DNA of 64,000 nucleotides, taken from contig JAYESD010000002.1 in NCBI GenBank assembly GCA_036927565.1, positions 81,405,735-81,469,734 on the forward strand, given 5' to 3'. The notes beneath the pieces are model-generated. The model saw nothing but the letters and a program-made list of their open reading frames with translations. It was not told where the DNA came from and made no database searches. Below are positions 1 through 11,738 of the stretch, piece after piece. Origin of the DNA: Tuctoria greenei (lineage: Eukaryota > Streptophyta > Magnoliopsida > Poales > Poaceae). The position numbers and the translations under genes are program-made. The stretch's first letter is position 1. The number at the start of each line of letters is the position of its first letter.

Positions 1-620
1 AAGCTTCAAGAGTTCTTGGAGCTGAAGCAGGGAGGAAGGAGTGCTTACGAGTACTCCAAGACCTTCAACCACTTGGCCCAGTATGCACAGAACGAGGTGA
101 ACACGGAAGACAGGAAGCGAGAGTGCTTCTACCGGGGGCTGAACACCAAGATGAAGGACAAGCTTGTCTTGTTCAACCGCGGCAGTTTCAACGACCTTGT
201 CAACACCGCGATCATGCAAGAGGATGCTACTCGAGAGCTGTCCTCAGACAAGAAGAAGAGGAGTGCTCCGCAGGGTAGCGGAGGTGGTTCTCCTCAGAAG
301 TACCGAATGGTGTATCGATCACCATCCAGCCAGAGGTGGCAACCGCCATCACGACCACCAATGTTCAGTGGTCGCCAGTTCGGAAACTCTGATTTCCGAC
401 TGCAACAACAGTAGGGGATGATCCCACGTGCACTTCCACCTCCGCCGCGTGCATCGGGATTCCGTCCTCCCATTCGTACTGGCCAAACCCCGTACACGTG
501 TTTCACGTGTGGACGCACGGGGCACCTCGCCAAGGACTGCCCGCAGAGTAGGCAGGGCAGAGGATAGTCATCATACCAGGGCGCCAACCAACCCCGCAAC
601 CAGCCCAAGAAGCTAGTTCC
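1..620 (+). pseudogene. gag: chromovirus gag, C-terminal part with CCHC zinc knuckle
   Basis: Residues from position 16 match the Retrotrans_gag capsid C-terminus (ELKQGGRSAYEYSKTF, then a FxGL-type stretch). A basic linker leads to a zinc knuckle at 499-540 (C-FTC-GRTGH-LAKDC pattern, CX2CX4HX4C), which binds element RNA in the virus-like particle. Everything is in one frame, but in-frame TAG codons at 412-414 and 565-567 break it. The protein start is outside the window. Confidence 0.85.
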
Positions 621-639
621 CACACTCGGCAACGTCCAC

Positions 640-2567
640 CACCTCGCCATTGAGGACGTTCCGGAAGGCGCACTCATACTCACAGGTACGTTATCTATCT
701 TTGATCATCCTGTAGTCATACTCTTTGACTCCGGAGCTTCACACAATGTCATTAGCAAGTCTTTTGTCATTAAAAGTCAATTGCCTATAATCTCCCCAAA
801 AACTCCGTATGTGATTAGCACTCCGGCGGGGAAAACAATAACAAATGAGTTGCTTCCTGGGATACCACTTAACCTAGATGGAACCATATATCTTACTTCA
901 CTTCTGATATTAGAGAATCAGAAGTTAGATGTCATCTTGGGAATGGCATGGTTACAATACCATGGTGCTATTCTAGATGTCGTTCCTCGAAAAATATATC
1001 TAAATTCTCCACTTCATCCCTCTCAAGTCCTCAATCTTGAGAGAGCCATTCTAGTGAATTCATCTACTCACAATACCGAGGTTATGGAACTTAAGGATAT
1101 TCCGGTAGTATGTGAATACTCGGACGTGTTTCCCGAAGATCTTCCTGGTATGCCCCCAGAAAGAGATATAGAGTTCAAGATTGAACTTGTATCGGGAACA
1201 GTGCCAATCTCAAGACAACCCTACAAGATGGCACCCAAGGAACTTGCAGAACTTAAGGAGCAGTTAACGGAACTTGAGAACAAAGGTTTCATTCGTCCAA
1301 GTTCATCACCATGGGGTTGTTCTGCATTGTTCGTAGAGAAGAAAGATAAGACCTTGAGACTGTGTGTGGACTATCGTCCACTCAATGTTGTCACTATCAA
1401 GAACAAGTATCCACTACCATGCATTGATATTCTTTTCGATCAACTAGTGGGTGCTAAAGTATTTTCGAAGATGGATCTTCGTTCTGGTTATTATCAGATT
1501 AGAATCCGACCAGAAGACATACCAAAGACAGCATTCTCAATGAGGTATGGACTGTATGAATACCTTGTTATGTCTTTCGGATTGACCAACACACCGGCTC
1601 ATTTCATGTATCTCATGAACTGGTGTTCATGCTGGAATTGGACAAGTTTGTCGTGGTCTTCATTGACGACATCCTTGTGTATTCAAAATCAAAAGAAGAA
1701 CATGCTCAACACTTGCGTATTGTGCTTCAATGATTACGGGACCACCAGCTATATGCTAAGTTCAGCAAGTGTGAATTATGGATCAGCCAAGTGCCATTTT
1801 TAGGGCACATCATATCAGCAGAAGGGATTGCAGTTGATCCAAGCAAGATAAAGCAAGTACTCAAATGGGGGTCTCCAAAATCCGTACATGAAGTTTGAAG
1901 TTTCCTAGGTTTAGCTGGTTATTACCGGAGGTTCATTCCCAGTTTCTCTAAAATAGCTAAACCAATGATAGAACTTCTGAAGAAGGGGACGAAGTATGTA
2001 TGGACTGAGGCATGTGAGGGAGGTTTTCAGGCATTGGTAAAACACCTCACAACGGCACCAGTATTGGCTCAACTGGACACAACCAAATCTTTTGACGTGT
2101 ATTGTGATTCATCAAGAATTGGTTTGGGTTGTGTGTTGATGCAGGACAGATGAGTGATCTCTTATGGATCACGGCAGCTTCGGAATCATGAGCAGCGCTA
2201 TCCGACTCATGATCTAGAACTCGCTGTTGTGGTACTAGCATTGAAGATGTGGAGACATTATCTACTGGGTAATCTAGTACATCTCTACACCGATCACAAG
2301 AGCCTGAAGTACATCTTCACACAAAAAGACTTGAATATGCGACAGCGTAGATGGTTGAATTTAATCAAGGATTTTGAGATTGAGATCCACTACCATCCAG
2401 GCAAGGCAAACGTAGTCGCAGATGCTCTGAGCCGCAAGTACCATGTCAACAATCTTTCCATTACCTCAATGGGAGAAGAAGAACCGAGTCTCTACTTGGT
2501 TCCATATGGGGCACTCTACAACCTAGCTCTCATTCCCACTATCAGGGAGGATATTATGGCAGCTTAG
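640..2567 (+). pseudogene. pol: chromovirus pol: protease, reverse transcriptase, RNase H
   Basis: The aspartic protease shows LFDSGASHNVIS near 727-762. RT follows, with the FPEDLPGMPP entry near 1129, LRLCVDYRPLN near 1354, and the catalytic FIDDILVYS (FIDD at 1659-1670). RNase H contains YCDSS near 2101 and HDLELAVV near 2209. A one-base loss near 1620, between the RT core and FIDD, shifts the frame. In-frame stops occur near 1728, 1897 and 2151 (TGA after CVLMQDR). The domain order PR-RT-RH-IN is the gypsy order. The copy cannot make a functional polyprotein. Confidence 0.9.
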
Positions 2568-3883
2568 AAGGAGGACAAAGGGATGTCGCACATTCGGCAA
2601 AGAATGGAGAAGGTGGAGATGAAATGTTTCCGATGTGACGATGAAGGTACCCTCTAGTTTAAAAACCGCATAAGGTACCCCAAAACATGGGACTTTGGAA
2701 GAAGATACTGGATGAAGCTCATTTATCCAAGTATTCCATTCATCTGGAGAGTAACAAAATGTACCAAGACTTGAGGAAGAAGTTCTGGTGGACTCGGATG
2801 AAGAGAGAAGTAGCAAAATATGTATTCGAATGTGATACGTGTCGGCGAGTTAAGGCCGACCATATGAAGGCAGCTGGGCAGCTTCAACCTTTAAGCATAC
2901 CAGCTTGGAAATGGGAGGATATCAACATGGATTTCATTGTTGGGTTGCCTCCCACTTTCCATAAGCATGACTCAATTTGGGTGGTCATTGACCGGTTGAC
3001 CAAATCAGCTCATTTCATACCGGTCAGTGTCAAGTATGATGTAAAGCGGTATGCAGAACTTTATATCTCCAGAATATTGTGTCTACATGCAGTACCCCGC
3101 ACTATCATTTCATATCGTGGATCTATTTTTGTTGCTCGCTTTTGGGAGCATCTCCACGATGCATTGGGCACCAAACTGATTTGAAGCTCGGCTTATCATC
3201 CTCAGACTGATGGACAAACCGAACGGGTGAATCAAGTGCTAGAGGATATGCTTCGTGCATGTGCCATCCACCATGTAAAAAATGGGATGATCATCTACCA
3301 TTGGCGGAATTCTCGTACAACAACGGTTACCAGGCTAGCATTCAGATGGCGCCATATGAAGCTCTTTATGGCCGGAAATGTCGCACACCCTTGAACTGGT
3401 GCAAATCTGGTGAACGAGTGGTATATGGCATCGACTTGATATATGAAGCCGAAGAGCAAGTACGTCTTATCTCCGGTATCCTCGATGAAAGGAATTCATC
3501 GATTCTGAGTAAGAGGGAAGCTAGCTCCACGTTTTATTGGGCCGTTCGCAATAATCAAAAGATGCAGACCGGTGGCATATCAATTGGAGTTATCACCGTC
3601 ACTGGCAGGGGTCCACAATGTGTTTCACATTTCTCAGTTGCGGAAATGTCTCAAAGCCGCAGCGAATATACGTATTGAGGATTTGGAAACTCTCCAACCA
3701 GATCTTACGTATTCTGAGCATCCAATCCAGATCGTTGATGAGAGAACTCGCACCACAAGAAGGCGCACTTTGCGTTTCTACAAAGTCTTGTGGAGCAACC
3801 ACAGTGCTGAAGAAGCCACGTGGGAAAGCGAGGAATATCTTAAAACGAACTATCCGAACTTGTTAGCGGCACATGTTCAGTAG
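2568..3883 (+). pseudogene. pol: chromovirus integrase with C-terminal chromodomain
   Basis: An HHCC-type N-terminal zinc region (AHLSKYSIH ... CDTCRRVK) is followed by the DDE core: MDFIVGLP, then ISYRGSIF at the second acidic position, then DGQTERVNQ. The second catalytic Asp (usually in SDRG) is Tyr here (TAT at 3113-3115), so the core is dead even without the stop at 3182 and the frameshifts near 3250 and 3560. The last part (3572-3883) has the HISQLRKC integrase tail and a chromodomain signature, FYKVLWSNHSAEEATWE. Chromodomains of this clade are thought to steer insertion to heterochromatin. Confidence 0.88.
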
Positions 3884-3930
3884 ATCTTTATATTTTGTCC
3901 TTCCTTTGTAATCTCGGGACGAGATTCTTT

Positions 3931-3944
3931 TAAGGGGGGAGGAA
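3931..3944 (+). other. polypurine tract of the chromovirus
   Basis: A purine run, AAGGGGGGAGGAA, directly precedes the LTR start TGTAAAATCCC. This is the plus-strand primer site for reverse transcription, and it fixes the 5' edge of the 3' LTR. Confidence 0.85.
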
Positions 3945-4774
3945 TGTAAAATCCCACTTTTTCCTTTTATGTGAAGTTCAACTACAAGTGGTTTATCAAA
4001 CATAATGGAGGTCAACATAATTGTGCACATAAACTTGACCTCACTAAAAAGTTTTCTTTCTACTCATGTTTTAATCTTATCAACATGAGGACTGGACTTC
4101 ACCCTAACCCTAGAACATTTTAAATAAAACTTTCTACAAAGATGGGAAGTTATTGATTGCAATGGCTAGGGCAAATTATATGGCAGCAATATAAAAATCA
4201 AAACAAATGTAATTTGATTATGTTGCTATGCATATTAGGCCCTGCCAAAAAGATTCAAATCCAAGGCTCCAAATTTTTCCTTGGACTCTTAAATATCTAA
4301 ATAGCTTCTCAGAAAATTTTCAAGATTTTTGAAGTACATCTTCCATTTGTTTGGACACGTACAAAGGATTCATTTCGCGTCGACATCAAATTTAGCTTTA
4401 CACTAAACTTTGCCCAAATCAACCCCCAATTTTTCCTAAGGCCTTTTATGGTTCAGGGGACTTCGTTTCAAAGTTTCGAGATTTATGGATCTCAATACTA
4501 TTTATTTCAATAAGGTTTATACCCATATTTGAATTCAAATTTGAATTTGAATTTGATGCAAACTATGTCCAAATTGAAATCTGAATGCAAAATTGGATTT
4601 CCCATATTTTTCTTAGCCTACCTGTAAATTTTGGGAATTTTTGGACAATGTTTAAGCTAGAATTTAGAGGAAGTATAAGGGAGAGAGGTGGGGCCCACAA
4701 GTGAGTTGGTGAAACCGTTTCACCGCCTCTGTTTTCTTTCCCCTTGCGTCCTTTTTATCTACCGCGGTGAAGGC

Positions 4775-4780
4775 TATAAA
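4775..4780 (+). promoter_or_regulatory. TATA box of the chromovirus LTR promoter
   Basis: GGCTATAAAGCC lies about 830 bp into the LTR, after an AT-rich U3 and before a GC-rich CT-containing leader, as expected for a plant pol II LTR promoter. It is immediately followed by a 20-C homopolymer (4782-4801), which would fall between TATA and the transcription start. Confidence 0.6.
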
Positions 4781-7700
4781 GCCCCCCCCCCCCCCCCCCC
4801 CGTCGGCTGAAGTCCATCACCCATTCACTTTTCACCGCGTCGCTCCGTTTCATCGCCGCCGCGATAACCTCCGTGCCGCTCGCCGCCGCGCAACCTCGCC
4901 GTCAATACAAGCACCATCATCCTCTACAGTCTATAGCAAAAAGGTGTGCAACGACCTCGTGCAGCTTCTGGTTAAGCTTGAATTCCTATCGTGCATCCTA
5001 GCTCTTGTATTCCTTATAACCCCAAAGGGCTTTTATAACGTTGAGGCTAGGTCGTCGGTTTAATTCCGATTATGCAAAAAATCTCTTTGATCCAGTTAGA
5101 TGACATGATCTATGTAGCCTAGCGCACATTCCCTCCAAAAATCAGAAAGAACCATCGACTAATTAGCAAGTTCTATGAGTTTTCCCCTTCCGCCATTGTT
5201 AGAGCTCGGTTCACCGTCGACTTCGGTATTGTCGGCTATGGCATGAGCTCTACACCCTCCTAAGATCTTTCCCATGCATCCACGATGCTTCCCGAGCTTT
5301 CAAACGAGAGATTTAGCTAGGGAATCGAGGGTCTCCACTTCACTAAAACCCTAACACCCGCCGCCGCCGTCGGGAATGGTTTTCCAGTCACCCCTCGCCG
5401 TCGGGAGTTGGTCCATCGTGCTTCCCGTGCGAAAATATGGTGGAGCGGCGAGTCCTGAGGCCTCCCGTGGGCCAGAAGCTATCGCCGGCGAAAGCACCGC
5501 CGCGCGCCGGTGAGAACGCCGCCGCCCGAGCCGTGGACCGAGGTTGAAGACGACTGGGTTCGCGGGTCCCAGTTGCCAGCGAGTGAAAAAGGCGTCGGAT
5601 CATTATGTGGCTAGGGATTTAGTGTGGCCACGTGGGAATCTTTATAACCCCCGGTGTGGCTAGCCCCTGATTGGATGATTTTAAATCTAGTGGGTCCTGG
5701 CGCCATATTTAAAAGTTGAAATTTCCCCTTTGGTGCAGAACCATTTACAAAGTTTAAAAATCAATATCTCTCTGTAGAATGCTCCAAAAATATTCAAACA
5801 AATTTTGTTTGAAAGCCCTTGGGCTCTAGTTTCTATCAGTACCAATTAGGTTGTGTGAAACTCACATTTAAATTCTGTATAAAACAATCTTCCCAAATGC
5901 AAATGCAATTTTTCTTGATGAACTTGCCACTGGAAAAATCCCCAAACTTCACATAAAATGCATTGTCCTATTCTTGACTACCAGAAAAAAGTTTGGGAGC
6001 CATTGCACCTGTTTAACCCTCTATATAGTTCAATTACCTTTTTCAGTTATTGAATTATGTCCCAAATTTGGACTGAACCTTCCTTTAGTCATATACTAGT
6101 TCCTGTAAAAATCTTAGATTTAATTGACCTAATATCATAGTCCTAATTCAGTTACAAACTGAATATTTATTTAAAAGCTAAAAGTTCAACTATAAGATAA
6201 ATCCAAAAATTCTTGCCAACTTAGAAATTCAATAACTCCTTCACCAAAGCTTAGAAATTTATGAAACAAATTTTGATAGAACCAGGACAACTTCCTCTAT
6301 CATGGTTATCAACTGGCAGCTATGTTCAAGCTACAGTTTCTTCTTTAAAATTCTTGGAAGTTTAATACTTGCCATAATTTTAGAGACAACAATATACTTT
6401 GATCATCTCCTGTTCTTTGCAAGAGCTTCTATCATATTCCCTAGTATCTACCATCAAAGTTCCAAAGCCAATTAAGGTCCCTATCATATAATGATCACCA
6501 TAGATTAAATTATAGTCTTGGTAATAATTATTTTTCAAAGTCATTCATATACATGTTATATGCATATCGTATAGTGACCGAAGTCGAGGAGGAACCAGAA
6601 GCCTTGAAAGAGCACCTTCCAGATATTAACCCCGACTCTGACCTGCAACCAGGCAAGCCCCGGTTTGCATTTAAGTCGTTTATAAAATTTTGCTTTATCA
6701 CTATGATGAGTAGTATATGAATTGTGCATTACGTTTAGGATGATTGAAAACTCCAGATGCATGACCCAAAAATCCCATTAGTTAACTGGGTAGGTTAATC
6801 ACTCAACGTGTAGAATTGCTATGCTAATGTAGTAGGTAAACCAGTAGAAGTCATGTAGTTGGAATCTACTCGCGAGATAGAAATTTACACGCATCTATAC
6901 TAGGATAACATTTATAGAAAATAACTGTTACATCTAAAACTCGAGAACGGTCAGAGATGGATAGGAAGCGACAAGACATGGTCTTGGTCGCGTAGCTCTG
7001 ACTGGTTAGTTAAGGCTCGTCTGTACGCGGCCCCTTCGGACAAGCTTGAATTGTACCGGCGACATAATGGACATATGGAATCCAGTAAACTGATGTAACT
7101 CGATAATTGGGGTGTCGAGGCCCATTAACTCACCATCGATAGGGGTGGGTTGAGGACAGTAAGGTGTAAATTGGTCGGCAGACACATGAGGTGTTCCGTG
7201 CAGAGACCTTCTGTTTGCGGAGGTGAGATGGGCTCGGCGTTCGGGTTTCTTGTGAAAGGTGGCCATATACGCCTAGTACTGAAGTGTTATGTAGGTACAG
7301 GTGTACTCGCTGACACTTCCGAACGACGTATATGTCGTGTTGTCCGAGTGTGTCCTGATTGCAATCACCGTCCCTCGCGGTAATAGAGTACCACTTGTTC
7401 ACTGCATTGTGACATAGTAAATACTAAAGAAGTAAGAAAAATATATTGTATTGAATTATAATTGCTTTGTAACCTTGTATGATTTCGAGATAGCCACATT
7501 AAAGTTTATAGTTTCCCCATACTTTAGCTGTAATAGCATTATGTGCTCTGGGCATGTCATATCATCGGCAAAGCGTTTCTTGTTTGATTGTGGAGTCCAT
7601 GATGTGTCGTGCTTGGAGAATGTCATTTGCTACTTAAAACCTGATCATAAGGATCCACTTGTAGGTGAGTCGTTTATGCTTCACCTTACTTATGCTTAGT

Positions 7701-7945
7701 GTCCACCCTTGCATATGTCTAGTGAGACGGGTTAGTCTTGCTAAGCCTTATGCTCACATTTGCAGTTAACGAGTTTTTGCAGGTTATACAATTGGTGAAG
7801 GGTTTGATGATGAGGCTGCACCCCCTCCAGGGTATACAGCCGAATGGGAACCCTGCACGCCGCTGTGAGTTGTGTGTTGCTAGTGCGAAGTATCCAAGGC
7901 ATGGATAACTTTGCTTTTGCATAGCTAGTGCTGAGAGCGTAGCTA

Positions 7946-7947
<2 letters not shown>

Positions 7948-8037
<90 letters not shown>
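7948..8037. repeat. (TA)n microsatellite
   Basis: About 45 uninterrupted TA dinucleotides lie near the 3' end of the chromovirus LTR. The long artificial Tyr-Ile peptides read through it are not genes. Length here is likely polymorphic and prone to assembly error. Confidence 0.97.
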
Positions 8038-8039
<2 letters not shown>

Positions 8040-8193
8040 CTTCCGCTAGTATCGTAAAAACTTCCGCTGTAAGATAAATAAAAGACTTCGTCTTGTATTT
8101 TATTCTCGTTCTGTTCTTGTATACTGTTGGGTGTCGCATCGCACGACACCACCCAATGAGATCCTCGGATGTCGGGATTCCGGTCCCCACACA

Positions 8194-9235
8194 TTACGCA
8201 ATTGAAAGACGTGGTCGGGAAACTCTTCATCTTCAAATCCGAGGGGTTGCTCCACATACACCTACTCCTTGATTGGTCCGTTGAGGAAGGCGCTTTTCAC
8301 ATCCGTTTGATAGAGCTTGAAATCATGGTGAGTAGCATATGCAAGTAATATTCTAATAGATTCAATCCTAGCTACGGGAGCAAAGGTTTTATCGAAATCC
8401 AAACCTTCGACTTGTGAATACCCTTTGGCCACAAGTCGTGCCTTGTTCCTTGTCACCACCTCGTGTTCGTCTTGTTTGTTGCGGAAGACCCATTTGGTGC
8501 CGACGACATTGAACTTGGGTCTTTCGACAAGTTCCCACACTTTGTTCCGTTTGAAGTTATTGAGTTCATCTTGCATCACCACCACCCAATCTGGATCCTT
8601 CAATGCATCCTCAGTCCTGCGCGGTTCCATAAAGGATACAAAGGAGTAATGTTCACAAAAATTATATATGCGAGATCTAGTCGTTACTCCCTTTTGAATG
8701 TCCCCGATTATGTTGTCGACGGGATGATCTCTTTGGACGCATTGGTGTACTCTTGGGTGTGGCACTTGTGGTCTTGAGTCTTCATGATCATCTTCTACTC
8801 CCCCTAGATGGTTTCCCTCATTGACTTGTTGATCATCTTCGTCTTCTTGATGTTGATATTGTGTGGAAGCTCCACCTTGATCATTTACCTTCTCTTGTGG
8901 TTCATCTTCTTCATTTGCATTTGGAGGTGGCGCTTGTGGTCGAACATCGCCCAATGCCATTCTTCTCAATGCTTGAAATCGAGCTTCTTCTCTATCTAGC
9001 ACACATGGATCAACTTTCTCTTCTTGAGAGCCAATAGTTTCATCGAACACTACATCACGTGCTACTTCAATAAGTCTGGAGGTCTTGTTGAAGACACGAT
9101 AGGCGTAAGAGTTCGAATCATAACCAAGCAAGAAACCTTCATCAGACTTCGAAGCGAACTTTGAGGTCCTAGGCTTCTTGTTAAAAATATAGCACTTAGA
9201 ACCAAGAACTCGAAAATACAAAATATTAGGCTTGT
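8194..9235 (-). pseudogene. pol: Sirevirus C reverse transcriptase, N-terminal part
   Basis: The minus-strand frame 9221-8262 begins with the IN-RT linker (FLLGYDSNSYAYRVFN, then an acidic/Gln-rich region). It continues into the RT fingers (EELNNF-type start, GTKWVFRNKQDE, ARLVAKGYSQVEG, DFDKTFAPVARIESIR, TDVKSAFLNG). A stop follows GPIKE near 8259, and the frame then carries on with VYVEQP and GFEDEEFPDHVFQL up to the chromovirus edge. The YVDD-containing half is missing from the window. Non-functional. Confidence 0.9.
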
Positions 9236-9248
9236 TACCAATTAGTAG

Positions 9249-9900
9249 TTAATATGATGTATTCTTGAGTAGTCGATGAAGATAGAGTCGGTTTATGGCG
9301 TGGCACGTGGTGTTAGCCGCTTTTGCACAAAACCGATCTAAGGTCTTGTATTCATCGAGCATTGTTCTCGCCATCTCTATGAGGGTTCGGTTCTTCCTTT
9401 CGGCCACTCCATTTTGTTGGGGTGAGTATGGTGCTGAAAATTCACGTTTGATGCCCTCTTCGTCTAGGTACTCCTCAACTTGAGTGTTCTTGAATTTCGT
9501 GCCATTGTCACTTCGTATGTTCTTGATCTTCAATGAGAACTCATTTTGGGCACGCTTGAAGATTCTTGAGGGTTCCTTGAGTTTCTGTCTTATCATGCAA
9601 AAAGAAAACCCAAGTGAAGCGCGAAAAGTCATCAACAATTACTAAGCCATATTTGTTACCATCGATGCTTATGCAAGCAATTGGACCGAATAGGTCCATG
9701 TGAAGTAGCTCGAGTGGTCTTGTCATTGTCATGACGTTCTTCACATGATGGGGTGCTCCTACTTGCTTCCCGGCTTGGCACGCGCTACAAGGCCTGTCTT
9801 TCTCAAAAACAACATCCTTTAAACCTCGTATGTGATCGCCCATAAGGAGTTTTTGAAGATTCCTCATACCAGCATGTGCTAGCGTCTATGCCACAGTCAA
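9249..9900 (-). pseudogene. pol: Sirevirus C GAG-pre-integrase and integrase
   Basis: The frames 9867-9541 and 9638-9249 together cover the pre-integrase zinc region (CSACQAGKQ) and the catalytic core. The first Asp is in LLHMDLFGP, the second in IRSDNGTKF, and the Glu is in GVAERKNRT, so all three DDE residues are readable. A frameshift near 9590 separates the first Asp from the rest, and the reading stops at 9249 before the conserved end. The domain copies cDNA into the genome in intact relatives. Confidence 0.88.
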
Positions 9901-10059
9901 CCCATGTTGGTCTTTGCAATCAATCATGTGTCAAGTTCAGCCTTATCTTTGTTGAAGTCAACGAGATAAAGTTTTCCCTTCAACACACTCTTGAATGCAA
10001 CCGAGTCATCACTCCTTCTAGAGACGGTCACACCCTCATTAGTAAACAAGCAATTATAA

Positions 10060-10300
10060 CCTTTGTCACATAGTTAAGATATGGACAGCAGGTTATAATC
10101 TAAGGAATCGACATGTAAAACGTGAGAAAGAGTATGTTGAGATGATATTGCAATTTCACCGGTACCGAACACCCTTCCTTGACTATTGTCTCCAAAATAG
10201 ATGCCCTCGCTTAGATCCTCATTTTCTCTATACTCAACGAACATCATTCTTTCTCCGGTCATATGGTTGGTGCATCCACTATCTAGCACCCATTTCGATC
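10060..10300 (-). pseudogene. pol: Sirevirus C protease
   Basis: The minus frame 10289-10074 carries the copia protease signature LDSGCTNHMTG followed by FGDNSQGRVFGTG and ending LDYNLLSIS. It would cleave the polyprotein. A stop follows LLSIS and separates it from the integrase. The typical preceding Trp of WVLDSG is present just upstream of the apparent start. Confidence 0.85.
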
Positions 10301-10379
10301 CACCGAAGGAATAGGCCTACAAAATCAAATCATGCCTTGGTTTTAGGTATCCAAGCTTGCTTGGGTCCTTTGAGGTTAG

Positions 10380-11681
10380 TTACAAGAGATTTGGGCACCC
10401 ACACATGAGACTTGGTGTTCCCATTGCGTGGCCCAACATAATGAGCATAAACTTTACCAAAACTTTTGATAAGAACATATAATGCATCAAATGTTCTAAA
10501 CAATAGTTGTTGTTGTTCATGAACAGACTAGTCCGGGAAACCGGACTTGTCCGTGTAGGGACCGGACTAGTCCGGGTTTCATATGTGTTAACTATCTTGA
10601 ATTTATTAGTACCATTAGTCTTTCTAGCTTGAGAGGAGTTTCCCCTCACAAAGGCAATGCGCTCCTTGTTATTCTTATGGTTTCTAGTATTTTGGTTTTC
10701 ACCATAGGAATACCCAATGCCATATTTGACATTAGGAGGTCTTGTTGCCAAGTATGCACTACGTGCATATTTGACCTTCTCCTTGTCAAATATGCCACTT
10801 TGGGAAGGATGCTTGTTCTTGGTAGAGGTTGACTTGTCTTTCAAGCTAGTGTCAGTTTTGAGGGGTTGAGAGGGCATGCTTGAAGAGGATCAAGGTTCAC
10901 TTTGTTTGAGTGACTCAACTTGCACTTCAAGGATCTTGTTAACTTTGGTTAAGTTAACAAGTTCTTCCTTGATGATTGCATTTGAGTCGCTTAACTTCAA
11001 ACAAGCTTCCTTGCTTGAAGCTAACTCAAGTTCAAGTGATTTGCTTTGCTCCTTTTCAAGTTCAAGGAGCTCATTGATCTTGAGATACTCCTCTTTTTGG
11101 AGGATAATTATATCTTCTTGACGATCAATCAGCCCCTCCCTATCAACAAGCTTATCCATCAAGAATTTCATTTTGGCAGCAGTTTTCTTCTCTAAGCCAG
11201 CTAGCATGTCCTCATCATCACTATAGTTGTCACTATCACTATCAAAAGAACGCGAAGAGGTAGATTTTGTTGTTACCTTTTGTTTACCTTCCTTCGCCAT
11301 GAGGCAAGTGTCGTTGCCCTTCCATTCGCCGAGATTTGGGAAGAGGGTGGACTTCTTAGTTGTCTTCTCAATGGCTATGCTAGCCATCTCCTCTTCCTCT
11401 TCGGATGAGGACTCATCATTTGAGTCCCACTCCTTTCCTAAGTGTGCTTGTCGAGCTTGCTTCTTCTTCTTGAACAATTTCTTGGGTTGATGCTTCATTT
11501 CCTTGGTCTTCTTCTTGTTTTCTTCATACGGGCAATCAACTATCGAGTGGTCATATTCATCACAGTTATAGCACGCCCGCCTCAGCTTCGGTCTTGATTT
11601 TTCTTTGTGTTTTCCTTCACTTGATTTGCCCCCTTGTCTTCTCTTCATCATTTTCTTGAATCTCTTCATAAAGAGGATCAT
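10380..11681 (-). pseudogene. gag: Sirevirus C gag C-terminal region: zinc knuckle, coiled coil, linker
   Basis: The minus frame 11681-10890 has basic residues, a CCHC knuckle (11532-11573, C-YNC-DEYDH-SIVDC), an acidic Ser-rich segment (SSSEEEEE) and a long coiled-coil stretch (LLELEKEQSKSLELEL). The frame 10877-10380 carries the linker toward the protease with a VKYARSAYLATRPP block. A stop lies between the two. Long coiled-coil Gag extensions are typical of Sireviruses. The linker contains copies of the element's LTR palindrome. Confidence 0.8.
10525..10576. repeat. LTR-type CGGACTAGTCCG words inside the C gag-PR linker
   Basis: Three tandem variants occur (agACTAGTCCGG, CCGGACTTGTCCG, CCGGACTAGTCCGG). 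They read on the minus strand as a short TRTSPV repeat. The same palindrome fills the U3 of C's own LTR (13558-14045). Its presence in coding DNA is unexpected for a promoter element. Confidence 0.8.
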
Positions 11682-11738
11682 GTCCTCTTTGTCAATATCG
11701 CTGCCCTCGTCATCGTTGTCCTCTTCTTGTTGAGCTTC

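Larger units (their letters stand above)
1..8193 (+). mobile_element. Ty3/gypsy chromovirus (Tekay-like), 3' part with 3' LTR
   Basis: The order gag end, CCHC knuckle, protease, RT, RNase H, integrase, chromodomain, polypurine tract, LTR is that of a Ty3/gypsy chromovirus on the + strand. The 5' LTR and gag start lie left of the window. The element sits inside the RT of the minus-strand Sirevirus C, because copia RT coding resumes at about 8194. Many stops and frameshifts make it non-autonomous. The Tekay label rests on the C-terminal chromodomain, the TGTAAAATCCC LTR start and the very long LTR. The clade is inferred; the superfamily is secure. Confidence 0.9.
3945..8193 (+). repeat. 3' LTR of the chromovirus (about 4.25 kb)
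   Basis: It starts TGTAAAATCCC right after the polypurine tract and ends ...GGTCCCCACACA at about 8191-8193, where copia RT coding begins. It contains a TATA box (4775-4780), a GC-rich leader-like stretch around 4800-5620, AT-rich U5-like DNA, and a long (TA)n tract. No credible ORF is present. The partner LTR is outside the window, so the target duplication cannot be tested. The right edge is uncertain by a few bases. Confidence 0.8.

Noticed and set aside
4767..5063. 98-residue + ORF beginning MKAIKPPPPP
   Set aside because: The proline run is the C20 homopolymer in the LTR; no other support.
7741..8257. Minus-strand ORFs with long Tyr-Ile runs
   Set aside because: They are translations of the (TA)n tract near the end of the chromovirus LTR and have no domain or conservation signal.
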